NCBI RefSeq assembly: GCF_001882345.1
Contig: NZ_MINL01000001.1
Location: 1,009,008 to 1,073,007, forward strand
Direction of reading: 5' to 3'
Source: Halomonas sp. QHL1
GTDB taxonomy: Bacteria; Pseudomonadota; Gammaproteobacteria; Pseudomonadales; Halomonadaceae
DNA length: 64,000 nucleotides
The notes beneath the pieces were generated by a model. The model saw only the letters and a program-made list of their open reading frames with translations. It did no database searches and was not told the DNA's origin. The translations under genes were made by a program, and so were the position numbers. Positions 46,428-58,244 of the stretch are shown one piece after another. Each line of letters starts with the position of its first letter. Position 1 is the stretch's first letter.

Positions 46428-46436
46428 AGTGTGAAT

Positions 46437-46499
46437 GCCTAACAGGTATTAGAAGGCGCGTTCTATGATTGGATGAACGCACCAGCATGGTTACTAAGC
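46437..46499 (-). other. Second attC-like site, upstream border of the cassette
   Basis: R' GTTAGGC (46443-46437, minus strand) is perfect. Sixty bases upstream is GCTTAGTAAC, a diverged R''. The middle has a GCGTTC/GAACGC stem extended by GG/CC across a mismatch. It marks the insertion point of the cassette that follows. Confidence 0.5.
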
Positions 46500-46553
46500 A
46501 AATATAGCCCACCTTTTAGTGTGTAACCATATGATTTTAAATTAAATTAATAA

Positions 46554-46709
46554 TTAGGCTCTATTTTCAGAATTCGCACTCTTGCGCGTTTTGCCAAGCT
46601 CAATAACTCTGTATGTATATCCACCATCAGGAGATAGATACCAAATGGATATGCAAAGCAGGCCTCCGAAACTAATGAATTGTGTGAAAACTGTTATACG
46701 GATAAAGCG
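46554..46709 (-). pseudogene. Broken small membrane-protein frame upstream of the attC-like site
   Basis: An open frame of 51 codons encodes a hydrophobic stretch (F-I-S-F-G-G-L-L-C-I-S-I-W-Y) followed by a polar tail with S-P-D-G-G-Y-T-Y-R-V-I-E-L-G-K. It has no ATG, GTG or TTG start and a stop codon precedes it. It lies where the previous cassette's gene should be. It may be a decayed cassette gene joined by frameshift to the overlapping 67-codon frame at 46672-46875, which is otherwise unrecognisable. Confidence 0.35.
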
Positions 46710-47105
46710 CTATAGCCCACTTACTGAAAAAATATACTGCTGCTGAATACAATGCTTCATTAGTCTGAATAAAGCATCGTTTCTCACCTCTTGAAGCAAA
46801 ACCACGCAACCGATACGGCACACTTGGGCTAAGTTTAAACGCTCCAATTGCGACCGTGCCTGACTCATTAACCATACCTTATTGATAAAATTGGCTTAGG
46901 TCACGTGTCGGTGCAAAAAAGTTGTCTGTCAGGGCAAAAGCTCTTTGGTTGCCTTAATCTGGTCCCGCTGCACGGTACTTTCACGGGTGCCTCGCTTCGC
47001 TCGTTACCATACGCTTCGAAAAGCCCCTACTCCTAACTCTTAGCTTTCCGCTAGCCTTCCTATGCAAATCCGATTAGCCTGCTAATTCACTATTAAGGGT
47101 TTGGC
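46710..47105. other. Non-coding or decayed sequence between the cassette region and the transporter gene
   Basis: No convincing gene, no integrase and no further attC found by eye. It holds a 67-codon minus-strand frame without homology that I can recognise, and near 47000 a GCTTCGCTCG palindrome fragment. Composition shifts towards higher G+C near 47100. Confidence 0.4.
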
Positions 47106-48419
47106 ATGGAAGAGACGAATTCTCGGCAGCGCTTGGCGGGCGTGCTGATTCTACTTGGATTGATCACGCAAATTATTGGCTTTACCGGCTGGTTGAGCAC
47201 CGCGCATGCGGTGAGCTATTTGCTGTGGGCGGCGGTTGTGTTGCTGTGGCGGGATATTCCGAAGCGTTCGCGTATCCAGGCGGGCGTGCTGATTGCGCTA
47301 GGCGTGGGCATGCTGCTGGTAGCGCGGTTTGTTTACGGCGCCGAGGTGGATTGGGCCGCTATGTTGCAGGGCAATTCGTTTGTGGCGGCCATGCTGGTGG
47401 GCGTTAGCTTTATCTCGCTGATTGGCAAGCAAGGCAATAAGGGCGCGACAGGCAGCCGAGTGACCGGGGCGGGTGGTGTGCTGCGCACCTGGCTGGGTGT
47501 GCACTTCCTGGGTACGATTTTGAATCTCTCTACCGTGTTTATGGTGGGCGATAAGCTGGCCCGGCGCGGCCCCCTCACCACTCCCCAACTGTTGGCACTT
47601 AACCGCGGGCTTTCCAGCGCGGCGCTGTGGTCGCCGTTTTTCGCTTCCATGGGTGTCGTGATCGCATTAGTACCCGAGGTGCAGTACGCGCAAATTGCCG
47701 TGGTGGGTTTTCCCATTGCGATGCTGTCGGGGCTGTTAACCACGCTGGAACTACGGCGCCGGTTTGACCTCAGCGAAGTGGATGGCTATTCCCTGGCGCC
47801 GCGCAGTCTATTTATGCCAGTAGGTATGGCAGCGTTGGTGATGCTGTTTCACTTTGTGCTCACCCCTGCCCTTACCATTGTCAGCATTATTACCTTTTTG
47901 CTGCCCAGCGTGGCGGTGATGAGCAACCTACCCCATGGGCCCCGCCTTACTATGCACCGCCTCCGCCAGCACACCACCACGCGGCTACCCGCCATGCGTG
48001 GAGAGATTTCGCTGTTTTTAGCCGCAGGACTATTAACGATTGGCCTTTCAACATTGGTCACGGCAGCGGCTGGCAGCGATTGGACGCTTTTCACCCGCTT
48101 CGGCACGCCCCAGGCGATGCTCAGCTTTGCAGCAATTACGTTGAGCGCACTGGCAGGTTTGCATCCAATTATTGGCGTGTCGGTGCTAGCTTCAATACTT
48201 AACTTGCAGGACGGTGAGCAAACCGTGTTCGCGTTTGTGGCATTAACGTCGTGGGCGGTGGGCACCAGTGTGGGCCCACTTTCAGGAATCAATCTCTCGC
48301 TGCAGGGGCGTTACGGGGTGAGCGGTTATCGCATGATGAAAAATAACCTGCTCTACGCTGCAGTGATGAGCCTGCTTTCGTTAGGGGCAATTGCAGGCGT
48401 GAGTTACCTAGTGGGCTAG
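47106..48419 (+). CDS. Polytopic membrane transporter of unknown specificity
   Basis: A 437-residue inner-membrane protein with about 11-12 hydrophobic segments and no signal peptide. Features worth noting are N-L-S-T-V-F-M-V-G-D-K-L in the middle, G-L-H-P-I-I-G-V-S-V-L-A-S-I-L and T-S-W-A-V-G-T-S-V-G-P-L-S-G towards the end; helical breaks with His-Pro and Gly-Pro like these occur in ion-transporter-superfamily carriers of anions or metalloids. I cannot name the substrate. It is the first normal chromosomal gene after the foreign stretch and is convergent with ybeL. Confidence 0.72.
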   Translation: MEETNSRQRLAGVLILLGLITQIIGFTGWLSTAHAVSYLLWAAVVLLWRDIPKRSRIQAGVLIALGVGMLLVARFVYGAEVDWAAMLQGNSFVAAMLVGVSFISLIGKQGNKGATGSRVTGAGGVLRTWLGVHFLGTILNLSTVFMVGDKLARRGPLTTPQLLALNRGLSSAALWSPFFASMGVVIALVPEVQYAQIAVVGFPIAMLSGLLTTLELRRRFDLSEVDGYSLAPRSLFMPVGMAALVMLFHFVLTPALTIVSIITFLLPSVAVMSNLPHGPRLTMHRLRQHTTTRLPAMRGEISLFLAAGLLTIGLSTLVTAAAGSDWTLFTRFGTPQAMLSFAAITLSALAGLHPIIGVSVLASILNLQDGEQTVFAFVALTSWAVGTSVGPLSGINLSLQGRYGVSGYRMMKNNLLYAAVMSLLSLGAIAGVSYLVG

Positions 48420-48428
48420 TTGGCTCGG

Positions 48429-48950
48429 TTAGGTCTCAATGATTTTACTGGGAAAACGGTAGAAGTAACGATGGCCACACTGATGGCAAGGTTCCAGGCG
48501 GGCAACGTTAGGCAGCATCACCTGGGCATCGCAGTGGGTGCAGGCCATTAGGCCCGGCGCAGCCATCTCGCCTTCACAGTAGTCGGCGCGAGCTGCTTCT
48601 AAGTCATCTTCAAAACGTTCGCGTTCGACCACGCTGCGGTCGGCAATCGAAAGCAGCGACTCCGCCACGCGCCGAGAAAGGCCGTCAATATCGATGCCCA
48701 GCCAGCTGGCCACCTGCTTGCCGGTATCTGCCATGTAGTAGCGCATGTCCTTCAGGTCACGCTCGACCCAGGCGCGCAGCAGCGCTAGCTCGTCTTTAGT
48801 GTACTCCTCTAGCTCCGATTCAAATTCGACCGCGTCGTCCAAATCCTTCTGCAAATTTTCCCAGGTGAGCTCGTTGGCGCCGCCCTGCATCCGCTCTAGC
48901 AAGCGCTCGTAGCCTTCGCGTAGGCGATTGTCATTCTGCTGTTCACTCAT
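48429..48950 (-). CDS. ybeL: YbeL-like zinc-ribbon protein
   Basis: A 173-residue protein with a helical, strongly acidic N-terminal two thirds and a C-terminal zinc ribbon (C-T-H-C, then C-H-Q-C). This matches the DUF1451/YbeL family, function unknown. In E. coli ybeL also lies beside leuS-lptE-holA, so the neighbourhood is conserved. It is divergent from leuS. Confidence 0.88.
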   Translation of the reverse strand: MSEQQNDNRLREGYERLLERMQGGANELTWENLQKDLDDAVEFESELEEYTKDELALLRAWVERDLKDMRYYMADTGKQVASWLGIDIDGLSRRVAESLLSIADRSVVERERFEDDLEAARADYCEGEMAAPGLMACTHCDAQVMLPNVARLEPCHQCGHRYFYRFPSKIIET

Positions 48951-49021
48951 GGTGCCTCTCCTTTTATCGACGCGTGCAGTTACCTATCACCGGCTTACCG
49001 TTCAAGGATACACCTGCATAG

Positions 49022-52184
<3,163 letters not shown>

Positions 52185-52188
<4 letters not shown>

Positions 52189-53252
52189 AGGTATTTGCTG
52201 ATCAGCTCCCCGCTGCGTTGGCAAAAAAGCTTCCCCGCGTGGTGATCGTAGCCGGTGATGAACCCTTACAGCATCGCGACGCCTGCGATGCAGTAAGGGC
52301 CGCAGCTCGCCAAGCAGGCGTTGAAGAGCGCGAAGTACTCGATGTCGAGCCCAACTTTGCCTGGGGCCGATTGATGGAAATGTCGAGCAACCTCTCGCTG
52401 TTTGCGACCAGCAAGCTAATGGAGTTGCGCTTAGGCAATCACAAGCTAGGCCAAGAAGGCAGTAAAGCGTTAGCGCAGTACGCCGAAACCCTGGATAACA
52501 GCGATGACGTTCTGCTCATTGGTATGGGCAAGCTAGATGCCAAGCAACAAAAAAGCGCCTGGTTTAAAACACTGGATAAGCACGGCTTGTTTGTACCGGT
52601 ATGGCCCGTGGATGCCTCCCGCTTAGGTTATTGGCTGCGTGACCGCGCCTCGCTGCACGGCTTACAAATTGACTTGGAAGCCGCTCGTCTGCTGGGTGAG
52701 CGCACCGAAGGCAATTTGCTGGCCGCTGACCAAGAGTTGCAAAAACTGGCATTAATCCACCCCCAAGGCACCCGCCTGAACGTTGAGAGCATCGCCCAAG
52801 GGGTTGAAGACAGCACACGCTTTGATGTTTTCAATTTGGCCGATGCCTGCTTGAAAGGCGAGCCCAGCCGCGCTTCGCGCATTGTGAATGGCCTGCGCAG
52901 TGAAGGCGTTGAGGCGCCTATCGTGCTATGGGCGCTTAGCCGGGAGCTACGCACCCTACTCTCGTTGCATCAGCACCTGGATCAAGGGCAGAGCTTTGAG
53001 CACGCCTGCAAAACCCAAAAGCCGATGATTTTTGATAAGCGCCGCCCTGCTTACCAGAAAGCGATTGGTCGCCTCCCCATGAAGCGACTGCATAAACTGC
53101 TGTTAATGGCCCAACGCCTGGATTTAGCCGTTAAGGGCGCAGCGGCAGTACCACTATGGCAAGGGCTACACGATTTAGCCATGACCATGGCCGGGGGCCG
53201 AGGATTGCTCTCTGAATCGGCCTGGACCTATCGCATTAGTGCAAATAATTAG
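52185..53252 (+). CDS. holA: DNA polymerase III subunit delta
   Basis: Clamp-loader subunit that opens the beta clamp. The 355-residue protein has the N-terminal V-I-V-A-G-D-E-P-L-Q-H-R-D-A, the L-M-E-L-R-L segment, G-N-L-L-A-A-D-Q-E-L-Q-K-L and the helical collar domain ending A-V-K-G. All are typical for HolA. Coupled to lptE. Confidence 0.95.
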
Positions 53253-53356
53253 TACTTTGCACATTCCCCTTAAAAAATGTCCCGTTTGTTTCTATACTAT
53301 TGATTCAAGCTAAAAAAAGCTTGTGCCAACCCGACTAGTCTATAAGGAAGAAGACG

Positions 53357-53761
53357 ATGAAAACATTGCGTGCTTACCTCTCCACCCTGCTGATTGCGGC
53401 GCTCGTAATTACCAGTCTACCGGTTGCAGCGGCCCCCGCTACTCCCCAATCAATGGATTTAGTCTCTACCCAATCTGTTTTGTCAGCTGATCGTGCTGGC
53501 GCTGACCGTGAGCGCATTAATGAGATTCTGGCGCGTGCCGACGTGCAAGATCAGCTGCTAAAACAGGGTGTTGATCTCGACGAAGTAGATGCCCGCGTTG
53601 CTGCCTTAAGTGATTCTGAAGCACAGCAAATGGCTGAACAGCTTGAGATGATGCCTGCCGGTGCAGGTGGTGGCGTTATCGGTGCGCTCTTTGCCGTCTT
53701 TATCATTCTGTTAATTACCGATATCCTCGGCCTGACCGACGTTTATCCGTTTACGCGTTGA
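53357..53761 (+). CDS. PA2779-family exported protein with glycine-rich segment and hydrophobic tail
   Basis: A 134-residue protein of a family without known function, named after P. aeruginosa PA2779. A signal peptide is seen (about 1-26, ending V-A-A-A), then a charged helical stretch (44-100), then A-G-A-G-G-G (101-106) directly before a hydrophobic segment (107-121) and the end D-V-Y-P-F-T-R. The helix plus double glycine resembles the leader of peptides processed by C39 proteases. A GGAAG site precedes the ATG. The next gene, 10 bp on, encodes a C39-like peptidase, and these two gene families travel together. Confidence 0.85.
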   Translation: MKTLRAYLSTLLIAALVITSLPVAAAPATPQSMDLVSTQSVLSADRAGADRERINEILARADVQDQLLKQGVDLDEVDARVAALSDSEAQQMAEQLEMMPAGAGGGVIGALFAVFIILLITDILGLTDVYPFTR

Positions 53762-53771
53762 TAGGCAGCTC

Positions 53772-54755
53772 ATGACCACTAAGTCTTTGAATAGCATGTC
53801 TTTGAATACCACGTTTTTGAATAACATGCTTTCTAACGCCCGCTTCGCGGGCGTTTTTATTTTGCTGCTACTGCTTAGCGGCTGCGCACGAAATCCGGTA
53901 CTACTACAAAGTACCTATCAAGCCCTACCCGCCCATACAGAAATCACCAGCGTACCGTTTTACGCCCAAACGGAGTTTCAGTGCGGCCCTGCCACGCTGG
54001 CGATGGTTCTCAATCATCAGGATGTCGATACCGACGTTGAGCAACTGATCCCACAAGTGTTTTTACCTGAGCGGGATGGCAGCGTACAGCCAGAAATGCT
54101 AGCGACTGTAAGGCGTTATGATCAACTTGCTTATCCCATTCGAGGAACCATGGATGCGCTGCTAGGTCATTTGGCAGCAGGCGATCCGGTGGTGGTAATG
54201 CAGAACTTATCGCTCCCCATTTACCCAATGTGGCACTACGCCGTGGCCATTGGATACGATCTGCCCAATGAAACGCTTATTCTGCGCAGTGGCGAAATTG
54301 AACGCCATACAATGTCGTTTAGCCGTTTCGACGCCACCTGGGCGCGCGCAGAGCGCTGGGGCTTTGTGGTGGCCGATCCGGGTACGCTACCCGCGGGTAT
54401 TACTGCCCGTAACGCGCTTGAAGCCATTAGTGCCTACGAAGAGTCACACGGCCCCCGCGCTGCATTATCAAGCTGGCAAGCGTTTAACGAGCACCATCCT
54501 ACCAATGCTATTGGGCAATTTGCGCTAGGCAACGCACTGTATGCTAACCAACAACCAGAGGAAGCTCGCAACGCCTTTGAACGCGCAACGGAGCTTGATG
54601 TAAAAATGGGCGCTGCCTGGCTAAATCTAGGCCTTTTACTGCTTCAACAAGAAGAACCTATCGCCGCACGAGAAGCATTAGAACACGCCGCCTCACTGAC
54701 GGGCAGCTGGCAAGAAAAAGCTCGTTTAGCCTTAGAGTCTTTAAATAAGGATTAA
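53772..54755 (+). CDS. PA2778-family C39-like cysteine peptidase lipoprotein with TPR
   Basis: A 327-residue protein with a lipoprotein signal (lipobox L-S-G-C, C38), a C39-like papain-fold domain and TPR-type helices at about 215-320. The nucleophile is C71 in T-E-F-Q-C-G-P-A-T-L-A, and the histidine is H155 in M-W-H-Y-A-V-A-I-G, with D163 a possible third member. It should work in the periplasm, attached to a membrane. The N terminus has the odd repeated S-L-N/F-L-N segments. A terminator-like hairpin lies in its signal-peptide codons. The substrate is unknown; the adjacent PA2779-type product is an obvious candidate. Confidence 0.86.
   Translation: MTTKSLNSMSLNTTFLNNMLSNARFAGVFILLLLLSGCARNPVLLQSTYQALPAHTEITSVPFYAQTEFQCGPATLAMVLNHQDVDTDVEQLIPQVFLPERDGSVQPEMLATVRRYDQLAYPIRGTMDALLGHLAAGDPVVVMQNLSLPIYPMWHYAVAIGYDLPNETLILRSGEIERHTMSFSRFDATWARAERWGFVVADPGTLPAGITARNALEAISAYEESHGPRAALSSWQAFNEHHPTNAIGQFALGNALYANQQPEEARNAFERATELDVKMGAAWLNLGLLLLQQEEPIAAREALEHAASLTGSWQEKARLALESLNKD
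53835..53863 (+). terminator. Terminator-like hairpin inside the PA2778-type signal-peptide codons
   Basis: AACGCCCGC and GCGGGCGTT form a perfect 9-bp stem with a TTC loop, followed by TTTATTTT. It has all the marks of an intrinsic terminator but codes for N-A-R-F-A-G-V-F of the lipoprotein signal. Unless translated through, it would end transcription after the PA2779-type gene. Confidence 0.65.
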
Positions 54756-54919
54756 ATATCAGTTTTTAGCTGTAAAATTAATAATAACGAGCACAAGTAT
54801 GATCCTGCAATTAGTAAAGTTGTGGGATGGCATACATAGCCAGTGAGTGCTTAAGTTGCATAAGGATGCTGTCTTTAACCTGTTCATTGGACTACCTAAC
54901 CATTTGTGGGAGAGGAGCC

Positions 54920-55048
54920 ATGCTGAACTGCCTTTTGCAACGGAAGCTCTCTTTTGATGATTACGTTTCTTCGCCCAGCGTTCCCACGCCTACTCAGCAG
55001 CACGCTGAGAGGGGCGATATCATTGTCAGCTTGCTGATTGCCTCGTGA
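54920..55048 (+). CDS. Small 42-residue open frame overlapping the diguanylate cyclase start
   Basis: ATG at 54920 has a strong GGGAG site seven bases upstream, better than that of the next gene. The product is mixed polar and hydrophobic, beginning M-L-N-C-L-L-Q-R-K-L-S-F-D-D-Y and ending I-I-V-S-L-L-I-A-S, without known family. Its TGA overlaps the ATG of the GGDEF gene (TGATG), the hallmark of translational coupling. It may be a leader peptide or a real microprotein. Confidence 0.5.
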   Translation: MLNCLLQRKLSFDDYVSSPSVPTPTQQHAERGDIIVSLLIAS

Positions 55049-56250
55049 TGATGCTTAGCTTTCTTCGTCAGCCTGGCGGACGTTTAGCGTCCATTTTTGC
55101 CGCTCTCTTATTCGTGTTGTCGGCAGTAATGGGCAGCTATGTCTACAGTGCGAGTCAAAAAGCCAGTGCCGACTACACCACGTTGATTAGTGACATTGTA
55201 CTGGCCCAACAAGCCACACCTCAGTTAAGGGACGCCCTAGAGGAAGGCAGCCGCTTGCCTAATAGCGAGCAGATTGAATACATTGATTATTTTATTTCAC
55301 TTTCCAAGCAGCACTTAAATAACATAAAGAGAAGTATAGAACGCCATCGATATCTCATCTCAGATGTTGAATATCTCAATAATCATTTCAGCGAGCTTAA
55401 TAGTCGCCTTTCAGATCTAAACCAGCAGGTACAAAAAGCCCAACAGCAGCCAGAACTTATTGATCCATTACAGCGCGTTGCAATGGAGATCGGTGGCGCT
55501 CAATCGTGGCTGTACAATCAACTGCTAGAAGAAGTTCGCGCTATTTCCGTTCAACAACGCCTGGTCATGCAGCGGCTCTCGATCGCCGTCAGTGTGCTAC
55601 TGGTGCTGATGGTCAGCGCTGCGATCACGCTCTGCTTGGCGGTTATTTACCTGCACCGCCAGCGCAACGTCATGCATCAGTTAATGCTAACTGATGAACT
55701 GACGGGGCTATATAACCGGCGCCATTTGGTCAATGTAGCATCCGCAGCTCTCACCCAAGCGCAACGTGATCATGGATCGCTTAGCCTAATGCTGTTAGAT
55801 CTGGATCACTTTAAGCACGTTAACGACACCTACGGGCATCCTACCGGCGATGAGGTACTTCGCCAGATTAGTCACCAGCTTCGCAAATTAAGCCGGCCAT
55901 CCGATACATTAGCGAGAATTGGTGGTGAGGAATTTTGTTTATTAATGCCCAACACCACTACCCATGATGCCCTACAGGTAGCAGATCGGCTGCGCCGAGA
56001 GATTGAAGTTAATACGCTGAGCGGTATAGATCTGCTCGCCAACCCGACCATTAGCATTGGCGTAACAACATGCCATGGCGGCTCACTGACGTTTGAGCAG
56101 CTTTATTCGTTTGCCGACAAAGCGCTTTACAAAGCCAAAGCGTTGGGACGCAACCGTGCTGAAAGCCTGCTGCCTCCCGCTGAACCCGCATCCTATAAAG
56201 GCCCAAAAACGTATGCCCACCCCCTTATAGGTGAGCCTATCGATTCTTAA
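55045..56250 (+). CDS. Diguanylate cyclase with sensor-like membrane region (GGDEF)
   Basis: Makes the second messenger c-di-GMP. About 400 residues: helix at 12-34, a periplasmic helical domain (about 35-180), a second helix near 183-206, and a GGDEF domain. The active-site motif is G-G-E-E-F, with the inhibitory I-site R-P-S-D exactly five residues before it, so product inhibition is likely. D-E-L-T-G-L-Y-N-R-R and L-D-L-D-H-F-K complete the signature. Start codon could be GTG 55045 or ATG 55048/55051; all lack a good ribosome site, consistent with coupling to the small frame upstream. Confidence 0.92.
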   Translation: MMMLSFLRQPGGRLASIFAALLFVLSAVMGSYVYSASQKASADYTTLISDIVLAQQATPQLRDALEEGSRLPNSEQIEYIDYFISLSKQHLNNIKRSIERHRYLISDVEYLNNHFSELNSRLSDLNQQVQKAQQQPELIDPLQRVAMEIGGAQSWLYNQLLEEVRAISVQQRLVMQRLSIAVSVLLVLMVSAAITLCLAVIYLHRQRNVMHQLMLTDELTGLYNRRHLVNVASAALTQAQRDHGSLSLMLLDLDHFKHVNDTYGHPTGDEVLRQISHQLRKLSRPSDTLARIGGEEFCLLMPNTTTHDALQVADRLRREIEVNTLSGIDLLANPTISIGVTTCHGGSLTFEQLYSFADKALYKAKALGRNRAESLLPPAEPASYKGPKTYAHPLIGEPIDS

Positions 56251-56302
56251 AAGACAATGACAAAGGGTAATTCTGAATAGTTGCCCAGGTTAAAAGCTCT
56301 CG

Positions 56303-57694
56303 TTAGAAAACCCGATTTAAGCCGTTCTGCGCAGCTACCCGGTACGCTTCTGCCATTGTGGGATAGTTAAACGTCGTATTCACAAAGTAGTTAAGTGTAT
56401 TGGCCTCACCCTCTTGCTGCATGATCGCTTGGCCGATATGCAGAATCTCAGACGCCTGGTCACCGAAACAATGAATCCCGAGTATCTCCAATGTGTCCTG
56501 GTGGAAAAGGATTTTGAGCATACCCACAGTGTCACCGGTGATCTGCGCCCTGGCGGTATCTTTGAAAAAGGCTTTACCTACTTCGTAGGGCACTTTGGCT
56601 TGCGTAAGCTCACGCTCATTCGGGCCAAACGAGCTGATTTCGGGGATGGTATAAATCCCGGTGGGTACATCCCTAACAAAGCGATACTCTTTATCGAGCA
56701 ACTCATTACAAGAATTCAAGCCTTGATCGTAAGCCGCGCTCGCCAAACTCGGCCAGCCAATTACATCCCCCGCCGCATAGATATGGGAAACCGCGGTGCG
56801 ATAGTGCTCATCGACGCTTAGCTGCCCGCGCCCATTGGCGGTTAAGCCAATGTTCTCAAGGCCTAAGCTGTCGGTATTGCCAGTGCGGCCATTGGCCCAC
56901 AAAAATGCATCAGCGCGAATCTTTTTGCCTGACTTGAGACGCACCACTACGCCCGATTCATCGCCCTCAACACTCTCATACTCTTCATTATGACGGACCA
57001 ACACACCGTGCTTACGTAAATGGTAAGAGAGCGCATCGCTAATCTCATCGTCCAGAAACGACAGCAGACTGTCACGGTTATTAATGAGATCAACTTTGAC
57101 GCCCAGACCTGAAAAGATCGATGCGTATTCACAGCCAATCACCCCTGCCCCAAAAATCACCAAAGTGCGTGGAGTGTGCGAAAGGCTCAAGATGGTATCG
57201 GAACAGTAAATACGCGGATGGCGGAAGTTAATATCCGCCGGACGATAGGGGCGCGAACCGGTGGCAATCACGATTTTCTTGGCCACCAACTCTTCCATGC
57301 CTTCCTGGCGGTCACGCACCAGCAGCGTGTGTTCATCTTTAAACCGGGCGACACCATGGAACAGGTCGATGCGATTACGCGCATAGAAGGTGGTACGCAT
57401 TTCTACCTGTTTATCAATAGTGCCTCGTGAGCGCTCCATCACTTTGGGAAAGGAGAACCAGCGCGGTTCACCAATATCGCGGAACATACGGTTGGTATTG
57501 AACGCCATGATCTGTTTGACCTGATGGCGCAATGCTTTCGAAGGAATGGTACCCCAGTGAGTGCAGTTGCCGCCTACCTGCGCCTGCTTCTCAATGATCG
57601 CTACGCGCTTACCATGCTTTGCAGCGTTGATGGCAGCGCTTTCCCCTGCAGGCCCTGTACCGATAACCACAACATCGTAATTGTGAACCGCCAT
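56303..57694 (-). CDS. sthA: Soluble pyridine nucleotide transhydrogenase
   Basis: FAD enzyme that moves reducing equivalents between NADPH and NAD+. The 463-residue protein has [13 protein letters not shown] at the N terminus, [17 protein letters not shown] with only one cysteine (the second of the usual redox pair is replaced, as is normal for SthA), the NAD-binding [11 protein letters not shown] and [13 protein letters not shown] at the C terminus. The ATG at 57694 matches relatives; a TTG seven codons upstream is open. Confidence 0.95.
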   Translation of the reverse strand: MAVHNYDVVVIGTGPAGESAAINAAKHGKRVAIIEKQAQVGGNCTHWGTIPSKALRHQVKQIMAFNTNRMFRDIGEPRWFSFPKVMERSRGTIDKQVEMRTTFYARNRIDLFHGVARFKDEHTLLVRDRQEGMEELVAKKIVIATGSRPYRPADINFRHPRIYCSDTILSLSHTPRTLVIFGAGVIGCEYASIFSGLGVKVDLINNRDSLLSFLDDEISDALSYHLRKHGVLVRHNEEYESVEGDESGVVVRLKSGKKIRADAFLWANGRTGNTDSLGLENIGLTANGRGQLSVDEHYRTAVSHIYAAGDVIGWPSLASAAYDQGLNSCNELLDKEYRFVRDVPTGIYTIPEISSFGPNERELTQAKVPYEVGKAFFKDTARAQITGDTVGMLKILFHQDTLEILGIHCFGDQASEILHIGQAIMQQEGEANTLNYFVNTTFNYPTMAEAYRVAAQNGLNRVF

Positions 57695-57757
57695 GCTCTC
57701 TGCGTCCCCTTGCAATTTTTGATCAATTATCGTCCCGTTGCATACAACGCAGTCTTG

Positions 57758-58012
57758 TTAGCGACGTGTAGCGTCATAGCCCAAATCGGCACCACGGCTC
57801 TCATCGCTACGGCGACGAACGCCTCCACGCTTGCGGTTCTCTTCTTCGCAAACCTCGTCTTTGCCGCCGCAGATATCGCAACCATCTTTCATACCGATTT
57901 GATTCAAACCGCCGCAAGAACCGGCGATCGGTTTGCGACCCATGATGACGCCCACGGCCATCGCACCCATAATCAGTGCCATGAAACCGAATACCAGTAG
58001 CCAAATAGTCAT
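57758..58012 (-). CDS. nqrM: NqrM, Na+-NQR maturation protein
   Basis: A small protein needed to assemble the iron centre of NqrD/NqrE. The 84-residue product has one N-terminal helix and the family cysteines: G-S-C-G-G, G-C-D-I-C-G-G and V-C-E-E-E. The C-terminal tail is Arg/Asp-rich. It follows nqrF after a hairpin, the usual place. Confidence 0.92.
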   Translation of the reverse strand: MTIWLLVFGFMALIMGAMAVGVIMGRKPIAGSCGGLNQIGMKDGCDICGGKDEVCEEENRKRGGVRRRSDESRGADLGYDATRR

Positions 58013-58187
58013 AACAACCTCCCAGCTTTACACTGCTTCGCTTAAAATTATTGGCCTTACCTGACGACAACAGCCGTAGTGATAAGTGCCTCACGGTCAT
58101 TCATCGTTAAACTGATTATACCTTAGCCGAGCCCCTCTTATCAGCGCGTTGATAAGTCATTCCTTTCACAAGGGTTTATAAACAAAC

Positions 58188-58212
58188 GGGGCCAGCCCAA
58201 AAGGCCAGCCCC
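58188..58212 (-). terminator. Hairpin downstream of nqrF
   Basis: GGGGC/GCCCC and an inner GCC/GGC arm with a CA/CA internal loop. On the minus strand a T-rich stretch (GTTTGTTTA) follows. It may end or attenuate the nqr transcript before nqrM. Confidence 0.6.
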
Positions 58213-58244
58213 GCTTAACGCTACTATCGACTTACGCCGACTGT

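Noticed and set aside
45364..47105. Prophage or genomic island
   Set aside because: Only about 1.7 kb, no phage genes, no tRNA attachment site; the cassette plus IS remnant explains it better.
56303..57694. Loss of one active-site cysteine in a disulfide-reductase-like flavoprotein
   Set aside because: This is the normal state of soluble transhydrogenase SthA, not a mutation.
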